Assembly: GCF_014635685.1 (NCBI RefSeq)
Contig: NZ_BMDH01000001.1
Location: forward strand, 1-64,000
DNA length: 64,000 nt
Direction of reading: 5' to 3'
Origin: Galliscardovia ingluviei
GTDB taxonomy: Bacteria; Actinomycetota; Actinomycetes; Actinomycetales; Bifidobacteriaceae
Shown: piece after piece, positions 14,623-24,650 of the stretch
Position numbering within the stretch: position 1 is the stretch's first letter
How the letters are laid out: each line of letters begins with the position of its first letter
Translations under genes and position numbers: made by a program
Notes under the pieces: generated by a model
What the model saw: only the letters and a program-made list of their open reading frames with translations
Databases searched by the model: none
What the model was told of the DNA's origin: nothing

Positions 14623-16917
14623 CTATTCAACAGTAAACAGGGCAATAGAATCCTGATGCATCAGCCAAGACTCCGTATTAAGCGGACAAGACGGCTCCTG
14701 ATCAGAAGAACTCCACAACAAGCGCCAGCGACAATCATCTGGCAGTTTCATATTCAAATCTTCAATAGTACCGTTGACTACAATAATAACGTCTTTGCGA
14801 TGTTTTGAAGCAAGACGCATACTAAATGCTCGCACATGATGATCGAACCAGTCACGCTCCATAGGTGTGGTTCCATCAGGTAAATACCATTGCACTCTAC
14901 TTGACGGTTTGAGAAGCCCAAGCAGCGAAAGTAGCGTAAAGAATTCCTCATGCTGATACTGCTCAATAGTTTTGCGCAAAGCAATTAACTTACGTACTGC
15001 AAGCAATTGATGCATTTGGGCAGATTGATGTTCACATGTCGTTTCATTGGCATGATACCAGCTCCAATCAAGCCAAGAAATCTCATTATCCTGCGCGTAT
15101 GCATTATTATTGCCGAACTGTGTATTGCCAAACTCGTCACCTGCCAGCAACATTGGTGTGCCTAAACTCATCAGCATCATGCCGAGTAGATTAAGCTGCG
15201 CACGCTGTCTCCTCGTATTCACAGCAGGGTTAGTACTTGGACCTTCTACACCAAAATTCGTAGCATGATTATTATCAGAACCATCCAAGCCGTTTTCACC
15301 GTTAGCCTCGTTATGCTTATGGCTATAGCGCGTCAAATCGCCAAGAGTCATACCATCGTGGCACGCCACAATATTGATAGAAGCCACAGCGCCACGACCA
15401 GGGTCAGTAGCAAATAAATCTGCTGATCCACACAATCGTGTTGCAATCTCTTGCATACCAACATGTGGTTGCAGACCAGTATCAAGATTATGAATATCAG
15501 TAAGCCAAAATGTGCGCGTGGCATCCCTAAACTTGTCATTCCATTCTGCAAAAGGAATACCAAATTGGCCGGTACGCCAGCCAGATTCACCCAGATCCCA
15601 TGGTTCCATAATCATTTTCAGATTACCTAATACCATATCAGTGCGTAACTCATACAAAAATGGATGATGCTTACTAAACTGACCATCTAAGCGCGCCAAA
15701 CTTGCCGCTAAATCGAAACGGAACCCATCAACACCAATACGCTTAGCCCAGTAACGCAGAGAATCAATAGCATAGGAAATCACGCGCGTATTAGAAAAAT
15801 CAAGCGTATTGCCACACCCTGTAGTATCTAGGAGAGCCCCAGGATTATCGTTTTGCCGCCTATAGTAGCTTGCACTATCAAGTCCGCGCCAACAAACAGT
15901 AGGACCTTCATTACCAGATTCGCACGTGTGGTTATAGACCACATCTAAAATTACTTCAATACCAGCCTCATGTAGTGCTCGCACCATGTCAATAACTTCT
16001 TGACGTACCGCTTGAGCGCCAGCACGTTGAGCGCGAGCTGTAGCATAGGAAGGTTCAGGAGCAAAATAGCCTAAAGTCGAGTAGCCCCAATAATTAGTCA
16101 GTCCGCGCTGAGCTACAGCAACCTCGGTTTGTTTCGCAAAAATTGGCAGAAGTTCAACGGAAGTAATGCCTAATCGTTGCAGATAAGTAATCGTTTGCGG
16201 ATGAGCAAGACCGGCATATGTGCCACGTAATTCCTCTGGAAGCCACGGTGCAGTCTGAGTGAAACCTTTAACATGCAATTCGTAGAGAATAGTAGTACTC
16301 CACGGCACGTGTGGATGTTCAGGATCTCCAGCATGCTTATGTTCGTCTCTATCGTCAATTACTACAGAAAGCGGAACAAATCCAAGCGAATCCAGTTTAC
16401 TCATAGGGCCATATGCAGACCCAGAAATATTACCCTGCGCATCGATACTGCACTCATATGAAAATGCTTCAGGTACTAATTGCATCTGCCCATCAATGCC
16501 TTTACCACACGGGTCGAGCAAAATTTTATATGGGTTAAACTGCACACCGCGTTTTGGATTCCAAGCGCCGTCAGCGCGTATACCATATCGCATGCCGTCT
16601 TTGAGGTACGGGATATGTACTGACCACATGCCATATTCTGGACCTTGCATAGCAAATAGGGTCTCGCGTAAGCCTACTTTTGGCACCTCGCGAACAGCCA
16701 CTGGATACAGTTGCAAACTTTCCGGTAATGCTAAGGTGTGATCTTGAGCCAAAGGAGTGGCAATATCATAGTAAACACTTGGCTCATGCAAATCTTCAAT
16801 AACGCTAACCCACATGTGCTGTGCGGTCTCTGACCATACGATAACATCGGCGCCTCCGTCGTCCGTTAAATAGAGGCCTGGTCTGGTTGCATACCGGTGT
16901 AATGATGGGTTTCTCAT
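14623..16917 (-). CDS. glgX: Glycogen debranching enzyme GlgX
   Basis: GH13 isoamylase-type enzyme (764 aa) that removes alpha-1,6 branches left on glycogen or limit dextrins. N-terminal CBM48-like domain (MWSVHIPYLKDGMRYGIRADG), then the catalytic barrel: region I DVVYNH, region II DGFRFDLAASL with the nucleophile Asp, region III MEPWDLG with the acid/base Glu, and region IV VACHDGMTLGDL. The open frame reaches 16968, but ATG 16917 gives the family start MRNPSLHRYATRPG and has a TACAAT -10 six bases upstream. The gene lies 69 bp downstream of the ROK regulator on the same strand, so it may also be read from that promoter. Confidence 0.94.
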   Translation of the reverse strand: MRNPSLHRYATRPGLYLTDDGGADVIVWSETAQHMWVSVIEDLHEPSVYYDIATPLAQDHTLALPESLQLYPVAVREVPKVGLRETLFAMQGPEYGMWSVHIPYLKDGMRYGIRADGAWNPKRGVQFNPYKILLDPCGKGIDGQMQLVPEAFSYECSIDAQGNISGSAYGPMSKLDSLGFVPLSVVIDDRDEHKHAGDPEHPHVPWSTTILYELHVKGFTQTAPWLPEELRGTYAGLAHPQTITYLQRLGITSVELLPIFAKQTEVAVAQRGLTNYWGYSTLGYFAPEPSYATARAQRAGAQAVRQEVIDMVRALHEAGIEVILDVVYNHTCESGNEGPTVCWRGLDSASYYRRQNDNPGALLDTTGCGNTLDFSNTRVISYAIDSLRYWAKRIGVDGFRFDLAASLARLDGQFSKHHPFLYELRTDMVLGNLKMIMEPWDLGESGWRTGQFGIPFAEWNDKFRDATRTFWLTDIHNLDTGLQPHVGMQEIATRLCGSADLFATDPGRGAVASINIVACHDGMTLGDLTRYSHKHNEANGENGLDGSDNNHATNFGVEGPSTNPAVNTRRQRAQLNLLGMMLMSLGTPMLLAGDEFGNTQFGNNNAYAQDNEISWLDWSWYHANETTCEHQSAQMHQLLAVRKLIALRKTIEQYQHEEFFTLLSLLGLLKPSSRVQWYLPDGTTPMERDWFDHHVRAFSMRLASKHRKDVIIVVNGTIEDLNMKLPDDCRWRLLWSSSDQEPSCPLNTESWLMHQDSIALFTVE

Positions 16918-16923
16918 ACTGCT

Positions 16924-16929
16924 ATTGTA
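16924..16929 (-). promoter_or_regulatory. Candidate -10 of a leaderless glgX promoter
   Basis: Minus-strand TACAAT (five of six consensus bases) stands six bases before the glgX ATG, with no ribosome binding site between. Confidence 0.5.
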
Positions 16930-16986
16930 GGGCGCTTTTTTGAGTTTGTATAACAATGTGCATAACAAACTGCATAAGAACTGTGA

Positions 16987-18282
16987 CTATTGGCTTGCCA
17001 GTGTGCCATAACGCTCACGCTCACGCAATGCGATAAGAATAGCTGCACCATAAGCATCTTGATGTTGCATACTGACACTGCGCAAAATTGGACTTTGTGT
17101 AGGAATCGTTGAAAGCTGATGTACGCGCTGCTGCAAGGCATGAAAATCATCATCGGCAAGAAACATAGCAGCGTCTCCACCAATAATCACGGGCAAATCA
17201 ATAAAAGATTGTGCTAGCACAATAACGTGCGCAATATTGGAAAGCCAAGTATTCATGCGTCGTTTATGCTCTGCTTCGCCTTGGTCAAGCACGGAGAAAA
17301 ATCCAGGAATACTTTCATAGTCCTCTGGAAGTGTGCTCAAGGAACACAGTGCTGTAAAACAGCCATGCTGACCACATGAACACTGTGGACCATTGGGATC
17401 AACTGGCATATGAGCAAAACGCGATGACAGGGGGGATGCGGTGGGCGCTGGTTGTGAAAGTGCCGTGTTTGAACGGGTAGATCTGGTAATACGTGGTGAA
17501 GTTGCTTGCAAAACTGGCGGTTGTAATGCGCGTCCATTAATCATGACAATGCCATCTGGGTGTGTACCGATACATAAAAATATGGCAGATTGTACTGATT
17601 GCTGTGTTAATTCTGCTTGTGCATTCGCCAAAGTATGCGTGACCATAGTGCAAGGAATGTGTAATGCTCGTTCAAAGGCATCAGCGCTCCACATAGTCGT
17701 AAGTGTGACTGGTAGATTAGCTGGTCGCAAAGCGGCATTAGGTTTATTGGTAGATACAGTGATGGTAATACCTGCAACAGGTCCGTACAGGGGATTGCGT
17801 TCTAATTGGGTGATAGCGGTGCGAATTATCTCTACGCATACAGGAATATCTGCAGTAGAATCTGTGCGCAAAACCATAGTGCGTTCCGTAGTGAGTACAA
17901 TATTGCCGCGCATATCAGTAGCGATGACAACGACATGTGCATTATTTACTGAAACACCAAGGGCTATACGGTGATTTGGATTATAGGCATAAGCAAGTGC
18001 TGCTCTACCTCCTGTAGAAGCTCTACGCTCGCTTTCGACAATAATATGCTGGGCTTGTAGTGTGGATACAGCGTGATTAATAGTTGGTAGGCTGAGGTTA
18101 CAAGCTGTTTTAAGTTCTTGTTTTGTAGCATTATGGTGTGCTGCTAGGTATTGCACAATTCGCTGTGCAGATTGGGGAAGCTTCTGGGGATTGTTGGGCT
18201 GCTTGGGAGCAGGCGTGCTGTGTTGTTTGGTTGTGGGCGCAGATTGGTGTGGTTGGTGAGTGATGTGTTGTGCAGTGGACAT
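16987..18282 (-). CDS. ROK-family transcriptional regulator
   Basis: 431 aa. A Gln/Pro/Thr-rich tail of about 35 residues leads into a winged helix-turn-helix (SAQRIVQYLAAHHNATKQELKTACNLSLPTINHAVSTLQ), followed by the ROK sugar-kinase-like fold. The zinc motif CSCGQHGCF is intact, as in NagC/Mlc/XylR repressors. The kinase-type ATP-site residues look degraded, so a regulatory rather than catalytic role is likely. Its effector may be a sugar; the neighbours glgX and adhE do not settle which. Start ATG 18282 is six bases from a TATACT -10, and two near-identical operators lie just upstream, indicating autoregulation. Confidence 0.88.
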   Translation of the reverse strand: MSTAQHITHQPHQSAPTTKQHSTPAPKQPNNPQKLPQSAQRIVQYLAAHHNATKQELKTACNLSLPTINHAVSTLQAQHIIVESERRASTGGRAALAYAYNPNHRIALGVSVNNAHVVVIATDMRGNIVLTTERTMVLRTDSTADIPVCVEIIRTAITQLERNPLYGPVAGITITVSTNKPNAALRPANLPVTLTTMWSADAFERALHIPCTMVTHTLANAQAELTQQSVQSAIFLCIGTHPDGIVMINGRALQPPVLQATSPRITRSTRSNTALSQPAPTASPLSSRFAHMPVDPNGPQCSCGQHGCFTALCSLSTLPEDYESIPGFFSVLDQGEAEHKRRMNTWLSNIAHVIVLAQSFIDLPVIIGGDAAMFLADDDFHALQQRVHQLSTIPTQSPILRSVSMQHQDAYGAAILIALRERERYGTLASQ

Positions 18283-18288
18283 ATTGCC

Positions 18289-18294
18289 AGTATA
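18289..18294 (-). promoter_or_regulatory. Candidate -10 of the leaderless ROK promoter
   Basis: Minus-strand TATACT, six bases before the ATG; operator 1 begins three bases upstream of it and would cover the -35 region. Confidence 0.5.
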
Positions 18295-18296
18295 TC

Positions 18297-18323
18297 ACTT
18301 TTAATAATGCACTTTATAAAAGT
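18297..18323. promoter_or_regulatory. Probable ROK operator 1
   Basis: 27-bp imperfect palindrome with ends ACTTTTA and TAAAAGT. It shares ACTTTTAATAA on the left and ATAAAAGT on the right with operator 2 and differs mainly in the central bases. Confidence 0.6.
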
Positions 18324-18338
18324 TAAGGTAGGGGAAAT

Positions 18339-18365
18339 ACTTTTAATAACCATATTGATAAAAGT
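18339..18365. promoter_or_regulatory. Probable ROK operator 2
   Basis: Second 27-bp copy of the same imperfect palindrome. Start-to-start spacing from operator 1 is 42 bp, four helical turns, so both face the same side of the DNA. Confidence 0.6.
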
Positions 18366-18538
18366 TGTATTTCTGAGTGTGTGGCTTATTGACTTTATGT
18401 GCTTTTTGGGAATTAAGGTGTTATATTATATGGATAAAATTAACAATTACTAATATATAACAAACAAATATAGACAAAACAAACATAAAAAACTAACAAG
18501 CGGGTATCTGCTGGAAGATTATTGCTGTGCCATTAAGA

Positions 18539-18554
18539 TGTGAGGCATATCACA
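18539..18554. promoter_or_regulatory. Rex- or CRP-type operator upstream of adhE
   Basis: TGTGAGGCATATCACA is TGTGA-N6-TCACA, a perfect five-base-arm palindrome 46 bp before the adhE ATG. It fits both the Rex box and the CRP/FNR/GlxR box. Rex, an NADH-sensing repressor, controls adhE in many Gram-positive bacteria, so Rex is my preferred reading. TTGCTG at 18522-18527 is a possible -35, whose -10 would fall inside the palindrome. Confidence 0.6.
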
Positions 18555-18564
18555 CAAACATGGA

Positions 18565-18584
18565 CAGTTGTGGTAATGCAACTG
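18565..18584 (+). promoter_or_regulatory. Small hairpin in the adhE leader
   Basis: CAGTTG (18565-18570) and CAACTG (18579-18584) pair around an 8-base loop, ending five bases before the AAGGAGG ribosome binding site. It could affect translation or be chance. Confidence 0.35.
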
Positions 18585-18600
18585 AACACAAGGAGGACGT

Positions 18601-21363
18601 ATGGCACAGGAGAAGACCGCAAAGTCGGCAGTGTCAGCACAAAATGAACAAGCTGTGGCTCAGAAGGCAGCAGATAAGAAAGCTCAAGCCGAACAAGAAG
18701 TAAATCAGCTGGTAGAGCGTGCACAAGTTGCTCTGCGTGAATTTGAAGGCCTCAATCAAAAGCAAGTCGACCGCATCGTAGCCAAGGCATCTATTGCTGC
18801 CCTAAACAAGCATTTAGTACTTGCAAAAATGGCTGTTGATGAAACTGGACGTGGTCTGGTAGAAGATAAAGCCACTAAGAATATTTTTGCATGTGAACAC
18901 ATTACCAACTACTTGGCAGGACAGCGCACAGTAGGCATCATTCGCGAAGATGATGTCCTCGGTATTGACGAAGTTGCTGAACCAGTAGGCGTAGTTGCAG
19001 GCGTGACCCCAGTAACCAATCCAACATCAACTACTATCTTTAAGTCTTTGATTGCTCTGAAAACACGCTGCCCAATTGTATTTGGTTTCCACCCAGGCGC
19101 ACAGCAGAGCTCTATCGAAGCTGCTCGTATTGTGCGTGATGCAGCTATTGAAGCAGGCGCTCCAGCAAACTGCATTCAGTGGATTGAACACCCATCAATC
19201 GACGCCACTGGCGCATTGATGAAGCACCCAGGTGTTGCTACTATTCTTGCCACTGGCGGTCCTGGCATGGTACGTGCTGCATACTCCTCCGGCAAGCCAG
19301 CACTGGGCGTAGGTGCAGGTAATGCTCCAGCGCTTATCGACCGCGATGTTGATATTGTGCGCGTGGCCAACGATCTCGTACTGTCTAAGCACTTCGATTA
19401 CGGCATGATCTGCGCCACAGAGCAGGCTATTATCGCACACAAGGATATTTATGCCGCACTCGTAAAGGAATTGCGCGCACGTCGTGCATACTTTGTTAAT
19501 GCTGATGAAAAGGCAAAACTAGAACAATACATGTTCGGCTGCACAGCATATTCAGGTGGCAAACCAACGCTTAACTCAATCGTGCCTGGAAAGTCCCCAC
19601 ACTTCATCGCCAAAGAAGCAGGATTTGATATTCCAGCAGACACCACTATTTTGATTGCAGAATGTAAAGAAGTTTCTGATGATGAGCCATTAACTCACGA
19701 GAAACTTGCTCCAGTACATGCACTGTTGAAGTATGACAATATGGAGCAAGGCATGCAGATGTGTGAAGCTATGCTGCGCCTTGGCGAAGGACATACGGCT
19801 GCTATTCACACGAATAACCAAGAGCTCGTACGCGAGTATGGTCAGCGCATGCACGCTTGCCGCATTGTATGGAATCAGCCAAGCTCACTTGGTGGTATTG
19901 GTGATATCTACAATTCCATCGCACCATCACTGACCCTCGGTTGTGGATCTTATGGTGGCAACTCAGTTGCAGGAAATGTTCAAGCAGTCAATTTAATTAA
20001 CGTCAAGCGCATTGCACGGAGGAACAACAACATGCAGTGGTTCAAGATTCCTTCCAAAACATACTTTGAGCCTAATGCAGTAAAGTACTTGCGTGATATG
20101 TATGGCATTGAAAAAGCTGTTATTATCTGCGATAAGATGATGGAGCAGCTTGGCATTGTCGATAAAATTATCGACCAGTTGCGTTCTCGCGCCAACCGCG
20201 TCACTTTCCGCATTATTGATTATGTAGAGCCTGAACCATCAGTAGAAACTGTAGAAAAAGGCGCAGAAATGATGCGCGAAGAGTTCGAGCCAGACACTAT
20301 TATTGCTGTTGGTGGCGGTTCTCCAATGGATGCTGCAAAGATTATGTGGCTTCTGTATGAGCACCCAGAAATCTCCTTCTCTGATGTGCGTGAGAAGTTC
20401 TTCGATATTCGTAAGCGCGCATTCAAGATTCCACCACTGGGAAGCAAAGCCAAGCTGGTATGCATTCCTACTTCTTCTGGTACAGGCTCTGAAGTCACCC
20501 CATTTGCAGTGATTACCGACCACAAGACTGGATACAAGTACCCAATTACTGACTATGCATTAACACCATCAGTAGCTATTGTGGATCCAGTATTGGCTCG
20601 CACTCAGCCACGCAAATTGGCTTCTGATTCTGGTTTTGATGCTCTTACGCACTCATTTGAAGCATTTGTCTCGGTATATGCTAATGATTACACCGATGCT
20701 ATGGCATTACATGCGGCAAAGCTCATTTGGGATAACTTAGCAGAATCAGTAAATGGTGAACCTGGTTTGGCAAAGACCGATGCACAAGAGCGTATGCACA
20801 ATGCTGGTACGATGGCAGGTATGGCATTTGGTTCGGCATTCCTTGGTATGTGCCACGGCATGAGCCACACTATTGGCGCACTGTGCAATATTGCACACGG
20901 TCGTACCAATTCCATTCTGCTGCCATATATCATTCGTTACAATGGACAGACTCCATTAGAGCCAACCAGCTGGCCAAAGTACAATAAGTACATTGCGCCA
21001 GCACGCTATGCTCAGCTCGCACACGTGCTTGGCGTGGATACTGGCAACAGTGATGCAGAAGCTGTAGAAAACCTCGCTCGCGCAGTAGAAGACTACCGTG
21101 ATAACAAGCTGGGCATGAATCGCAGCTTCCAGGAGTGCGGTGTGGATGAAGAAGAATTCTGGAGTGTGCTTGATCAAATCGGTATGCGTGCATATGAGGA
21201 TCAGTGCACCCCAGCAAATCCACGAGTGCCAATGATTGAGGATATGAAAGATATTGCTATTGCGGCATATTATGGCGTTCCTCAAGAAGAAGGACACCGC
21301 TTGCGTGTGGATCGTGAAGGACGCTTTGCAGTAGAAGAAGCATCTGAGCGCGTAGCAGAGTAA
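18601..21363 (+). CDS. adhE: Bifunctional acetaldehyde/alcohol dehydrogenase AdhE
   Basis: 920 aa, reduces acetyl-CoA to acetaldehyde and then ethanol, consuming two NADH. The N-terminal ALDH half carries the active-site cysteine in [13 protein letters not shown]; the C-terminal iron-dependent ADH half starts after about residue 470 ([20 protein letters not shown]) and has the nucleotide loop [10 protein letters not shown] and the iron-ligand histidines in [22 protein letters not shown]. Length and order are those of the spirosome-forming family. AAGGAGG sits at good spacing. It stands alone with its own regulatory region and terminator. In bifid metabolism it balances NADH from the fructose-6-phosphate shunt. 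Confidence 0.97.
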   Translation: MAQEKTAKSAVSAQNEQAVAQKAADKKAQAEQEVNQLVERAQVALREFEGLNQKQVDRIVAKASIAALNKHLVLAKMAVDETGRGLVEDKATKNIFACEHITNYLAGQRTVGIIREDDVLGIDEVAEPVGVVAGVTPVTNPTSTTIFKSLIALKTRCPIVFGFHPGAQQSSIEAARIVRDAAIEAGAPANCIQWIEHPSIDATGALMKHPGVATILATGGPGMVRAAYSSGKPALGVGAGNAPALIDRDVDIVRVANDLVLSKHFDYGMICATEQAIIAHKDIYAALVKELRARRAYFVNADEKAKLEQYMFGCTAYSGGKPTLNSIVPGKSPHFIAKEAGFDIPADTTILIAECKEVSDDEPLTHEKLAPVHALLKYDNMEQGMQMCEAMLRLGEGHTAAIHTNNQELVREYGQRMHACRIVWNQPSSLGGIGDIYNSIAPSLTLGCGSYGGNSVAGNVQAVNLINVKRIARRNNNMQWFKIPSKTYFEPNAVKYLRDMYGIEKAVIICDKMMEQLGIVDKIIDQLRSRANRVTFRIIDYVEPEPSVETVEKGAEMMREEFEPDTIIAVGGGSPMDAAKIMWLLYEHPEISFSDVREKFFDIRKRAFKIPPLGSKAKLVCIPTSSGTGSEVTPFAVITDHKTGYKYPITDYALTPSVAIVDPVLARTQPRKLASDSGFDALTHSFEAFVSVYANDYTDAMALHAAKLIWDNLAESVNGEPGLAKTDAQERMHNAGTMAGMAFGSAFLGMCHGMSHTIGALCNIAHGRTNSILLPYIIRYNGQTPLEPTSWPKYNKYIAPARYAQLAHVLGVDTGNSDAEAVENLARAVEDYRDNKLGMNRSFQECGVDEEEFWSVLDQIGMRAYEDQCTPANPRVPMIEDMKDIAIAAYYGVPQEEGHRLRVDREGRFAVEEASERVAE

Positions 21364-21419
21364 ACCTGTGTAGATCGTATATATACGGTAATACAAGATT
21401 TACGAATACACAGAGTTAA

Positions 21420-21449
21420 GGGGTGCTTAGCAATTATGCTGAGCACCCC
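21420..21449 (+). terminator. adhE terminator
   Basis: GGGGTGCTTAGC (21420-21431) pairs with GCTGAGCACCCC (21438-21449), one T-G pair, six-base loop; followed by TTGTGCTT. Confidence 0.8.
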
Positions 21450-21522
21450 TTGTGCTTGCTGTTGTTACCAGAAACATGCTATGTTATGCGCGAATTGAGT
21501 AAATTATTGCGTATTGAGTAAA

Positions 21523-23331
21523 TTATTGTTCAACTTGCCATATGAATGCAGTATTCGCATCTGCAGGTATAGGATCTCCCTTGTGCAATAATTGTCCGCT
21601 AAGTAAATCATGGGCGTTTATTGGACTGATAACTGGTGAATGAGATCCGCGATTGATGGTGATAAGAAGAGTCTCATCCGAGTTTTCTCTGGCAAAAATT
21701 ACAAACTCGTGATCTACGTGTAGCCATCGTAACCCACCTGTGCGCAATGCGGAATGATTATGTCGCAAAGCGATAATGTGCTTATACAAGTCGAGTGTTG
21801 CTGTATCCCATTGGCTATGATTCCACGGGAAAGGTTGACGACCATCATCTAGACTTGTTCCATGAAGTCCAATTTCATCACCGTAATATACCGAAGGAAT
21901 GCCGGGGAAGGTAAATTGTAATACGATACCGAGTTTGTAATATTGGGTTGCTACAGAAGCAAAACGTGCCGTGTCGTGTGAGTCTAGCAGAGTCATGTCT
22001 GTAAGTAGTGTTTGCCATGGAATTCGTGCTTGATTTTCCTTTATGGATTCCACCATTTGTATGCCGTCATACTGATCAGATCCACCAGGGGCGCCCCAGT
22101 CGTTATGCTCTCGATGATCAGTCAGCCAAGCCCACACAGGTTTGGTAAATCCAGCGTAGGCCATGGTGCCTTGCCATCCGTCTCCCTGAAGTGACTCAGA
22201 AGCGTCAAATTGATGTTCTGCAAGTAGTAAGCTTTCTGGGTTTACTTGTTGCATAGTGTTGTGAGTAATACGCGCTACATCATGATTAAAGTTATCTGCA
22301 CCATATATACCTGCGGATTGAGCTACGTCAATGCGCCATCCGTCTAAATTGAATTCACGCATAAAATATGCGGTTGATGATTGTGCTCCTTCATATAGTC
22401 TTTTGCGTAATTCCATATTGCTGTGATTGAATTTTGGAAGAGAAGAAACACCGCTGAATGAAGCGTATCCAATGGGTAGTGTGCTATCAAAGTAATAGAA
22501 ATTGTGTTCCTCAGAGTCTGGACAGTCTCTACCTTTAAGAAACCATGGGTGCGATGAGCCTGAATGATTGAGTGTGAGATCACCAATGACTTTTATGCCT
22601 TTTTTGTGTGCTTGAGATATTAATTCTTGTAATGCGCTATTACCTCCCAAGAGTGGGTCAACCTCATGGAAAGAAGATGCGTCATAGCGATGATTTGAAC
22701 GAGAGGGAAAGAATGGGGTGAGGTATATAAGGTTAATTCCGAGTTGTTCTACATGATTGAGATGCTCTATAATACCCCATAAGGATCCTCCATAAAACTG
22801 TTGCATATTTTGCGGGTACGGCTGAATTGGCTCATTCCAATTGCTATGGTGTGCCCAAGATGGGTATTCTTGAGAGGCTAATGGGTGCAGAGTAGACAAA
22901 GCAAAGCGATCCGGAAAAATTTGATACATAACGGCATCGCGAGTCCACTGAGGTACATGATATGTTGTGAGTGCAAAATCATATGCGTCAGAAGGCATAT
23001 ATGTACATAGTCCTCGTGCGTTGAGCCAATGGTGGGTAGGAGGGGTATCACTGATACAGAGAAATCGATAGTGTGTTACAGAGTTAGTAATTACAAGAGG
23101 AACTTTCCACCATATCTCTTTTTGTGTGAGCTTATCTATTGAAGCTTGTATGTACTTTGGCTCCCCATCGCGTACTGTACGCACATAGACTTGGCGAATT
23201 CGAAATTGGATTGATGTTCGTATTCGTAAGATTACAGTATCGTGGAGATTAGGTTGTGGGTTATCCACATAAAGTCCTGAACCGTCATGATGAGCCAGTG
23301 GTGTTTGGTAAAGCTGTAGTGTAGTAAGCAT
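21523..23331 (-). CDS. GH13 alpha-glucosidic enzyme, neopullulanase/cyclomaltodextrinase type
   Basis: 602 aa. An N-terminal beta-sandwich of about 120 residues precedes the GH13 barrel. Conserved regions: VIGDLTLNHSG (I), GWRIDVAQSAG with the nucleophile Asp (II), LLAEHQF with the acid/base Glu (III) and LLDSHDTARFASV (IV). LPKFNH corresponds to the MPKLN motif of subfamily GH13_20. No signal peptide, so it works inside the cell on imported maltodextrins, pullulan-type or cyclic oligosaccharides. The start at 23331 has GGAGGAG seven bases ahead; the frame extends six codons further. It is divergent from the LacI gene and belongs with the ABC importer that follows. Confidence 0.88.
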   Translation of the reverse strand: MLTTLQLYQTPLAHHDGSGLYVDNPQPNLHDTVILRIRTSIQFRIRQVYVRTVRDGEPKYIQASIDKLTQKEIWWKVPLVITNSVTHYRFLCISDTPPTHHWLNARGLCTYMPSDAYDFALTTYHVPQWTRDAVMYQIFPDRFALSTLHPLASQEYPSWAHHSNWNEPIQPYPQNMQQFYGGSLWGIIEHLNHVEQLGINLIYLTPFFPSRSNHRYDASSFHEVDPLLGGNSALQELISQAHKKGIKVIGDLTLNHSGSSHPWFLKGRDCPDSEEHNFYYFDSTLPIGYASFSGVSSLPKFNHSNMELRKRLYEGAQSSTAYFMREFNLDGWRIDVAQSAGIYGADNFNHDVARITHNTMQQVNPESLLLAEHQFDASESLQGDGWQGTMAYAGFTKPVWAWLTDHREHNDWGAPGGSDQYDGIQMVESIKENQARIPWQTLLTDMTLLDSHDTARFASVATQYYKLGIVLQFTFPGIPSVYYGDEIGLHGTSLDDGRQPFPWNHSQWDTATLDLYKHIIALRHNHSALRTGGLRWLHVDHEFVIFARENSDETLLITINRGSHSPVISPINAHDLLSGQLLHKGDPIPADANTAFIWQVEQ

Positions 23332-23446
23332 AAATAATCTCCTCCACAATGAGTACTTCTACATTACTGGCGATAAGTTGCTGAGTTTAGAATTTTCATT
23401 ATTATGAATCGGTATTTCTCAAATCTGAAAATTTTTTCTAAAGATG

Positions 23447-23452
23447 TATAAT
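23447..23452 (+). promoter_or_regulatory. Consensus -10 of a leaderless lacI-type gene
   Basis: TATAAT, a perfect -10 hexamer, ends seven bases before the ATG at 23460; no ribosome binding site is present. Confidence 0.6.
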
Positions 23453-23459
23453 TTCTAAT

Positions 23460-24467
23460 ATGGCATCAAAATTAGAAGAAATAGCACGCCAAGCCGCAGT
23501 GAGTAAAGCAACAGTATCGCGCGTGCTTAATGAAAAGTCTGGTGTTAGCCCGCAAATGAGAAGGGCGGTACTTACAGCAATTGACGTGCTTGGTTTTGAA
23601 CGTCCAAGAGGGTTACGACCACGTAGTTCTGGTCTGATTGGATTGATTTTGCCGACAATGGAAAACCCTATTTATCCGTTATTTGCGCAGGTAGTGCAAA
23701 CAAATCTAGTTCGTCAAGGATATACGCCTGTTGTTTGTATTCAGAGCCACGATAGTGCTAGTGAAGATGAGTATGTGGGGATGCTTTTGGATCGTGGTGT
23801 TTCGGGAATTATGTTTGTAGAAGGTGAGCATGCAGATACCACTAGCAATGCTGATGCATATCAAAGTCTGATTGAGCAGCATCTACCAATTGTGTTTATT
23901 AATGGTTGTGTCGATGGCATAGATGCTCCGTGTATTTCTTGTGATGGACAAGCTGCCGGTCAAATTGCGGTACAACATTTGGCAATGTTAGGGCATAAAC
24001 ATATTGGATTACTACTTGATTCAGATACATCAATTATGGCAATGCGCCTTAAAGATGGATATCTACAGGCAATGCATCGAACCTTCGGGGGAGAGCATAG
24101 TCAGTGTATTGATATTAGTTTTGCGGCTGAAGAAGGCGGATATGCTGGAGCTCTAAGACTATATGCTAAGGGAATGAGTGCGATTATTTGCAGTTCAGAT
24201 TTACTAGCACTGGGAGCTATACATGCATTAACACAACATGGGAAGAATATTCCTCGTGATATATCCATCGTCGGATATGGCGATTCAACGATTATGGGGT
24301 ATACTCAACCCGCATTGACGACGATTCGTCAGCCTATGATGGCCATGGGATCCTATGCAACACGAGTTTTAATTGACGATATTCGAGGAAATACTATTAA
24401 CTGTGAAGAATCGTTGTTTCCACCCGAACTTGTGGTAAGAGCATCTACCGGTATTAAACGCGGATAA
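23460..24467 (+). CDS. LacI-family regulator of the maltodextrin cluster
   Basis: 335 aa. N-terminal helix-turn-helix LEEIARQAAVSKATVSRVLNE and hinge, then a periplasmic-binding-protein-like effector domain (GLIGLILPTMENPIYPLFAQ; DISIVGYGDSTIMGYTQPALTTIRQP). It lies between the divergent GH13 gene and the importer genes, so it most likely represses both in the absence of maltodextrin. A small inverted repeat TTCAT-N4-ATGAA at 23395-23408 in the divergent region is a possible site, but weak. The gene is AT-rich in composition, like the importer genes. Confidence 0.9.
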   Translation: MASKLEEIARQAAVSKATVSRVLNEKSGVSPQMRRAVLTAIDVLGFERPRGLRPRSSGLIGLILPTMENPIYPLFAQVVQTNLVRQGYTPVVCIQSHDSASEDEYVGMLLDRGVSGIMFVEGEHADTTSNADAYQSLIEQHLPIVFINGCVDGIDAPCISCDGQAAGQIAVQHLAMLGHKHIGLLLDSDTSIMAMRLKDGYLQAMHRTFGGEHSQCIDISFAAEEGGYAGALRLYAKGMSAIICSSDLLALGAIHALTQHGKNIPRDISIVGYGDSTIMGYTQPALTTIRQPMMAMGSYATRVLIDDIRGNTINCEESLFPPELVVRASTGIKRG

Positions 24468-24604
24468 AGTATATGATTCACAATTAAATCAAATATGCAA
24501 ATAGAAGAAAGAACTGAAAATATTATTGCAAATTTCTGAAAAAAATAGTCTAGATAAAGAAAAATAAAATCTTCCATGTTGGAAACTGATACTCTGTCTG
24601 CCAG

Positions 24605-24632
24605 ATACACACATTAGAGTAACAGTGTGTAT
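24605..24632 (+). promoter_or_regulatory. Hairpin in the leader of the binding-protein gene
   Basis: ATACACAC (24605-24612) and GTGTGTAT (24625-24632) are exact complements around a 12-base loop and end just before the GAGAGAAAGGA ribosome binding site. It may be an operator or a leader RNA hairpin. Confidence 0.4.
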
Positions 24633-24650
24633 TGAGAGAAAGGACAACAC

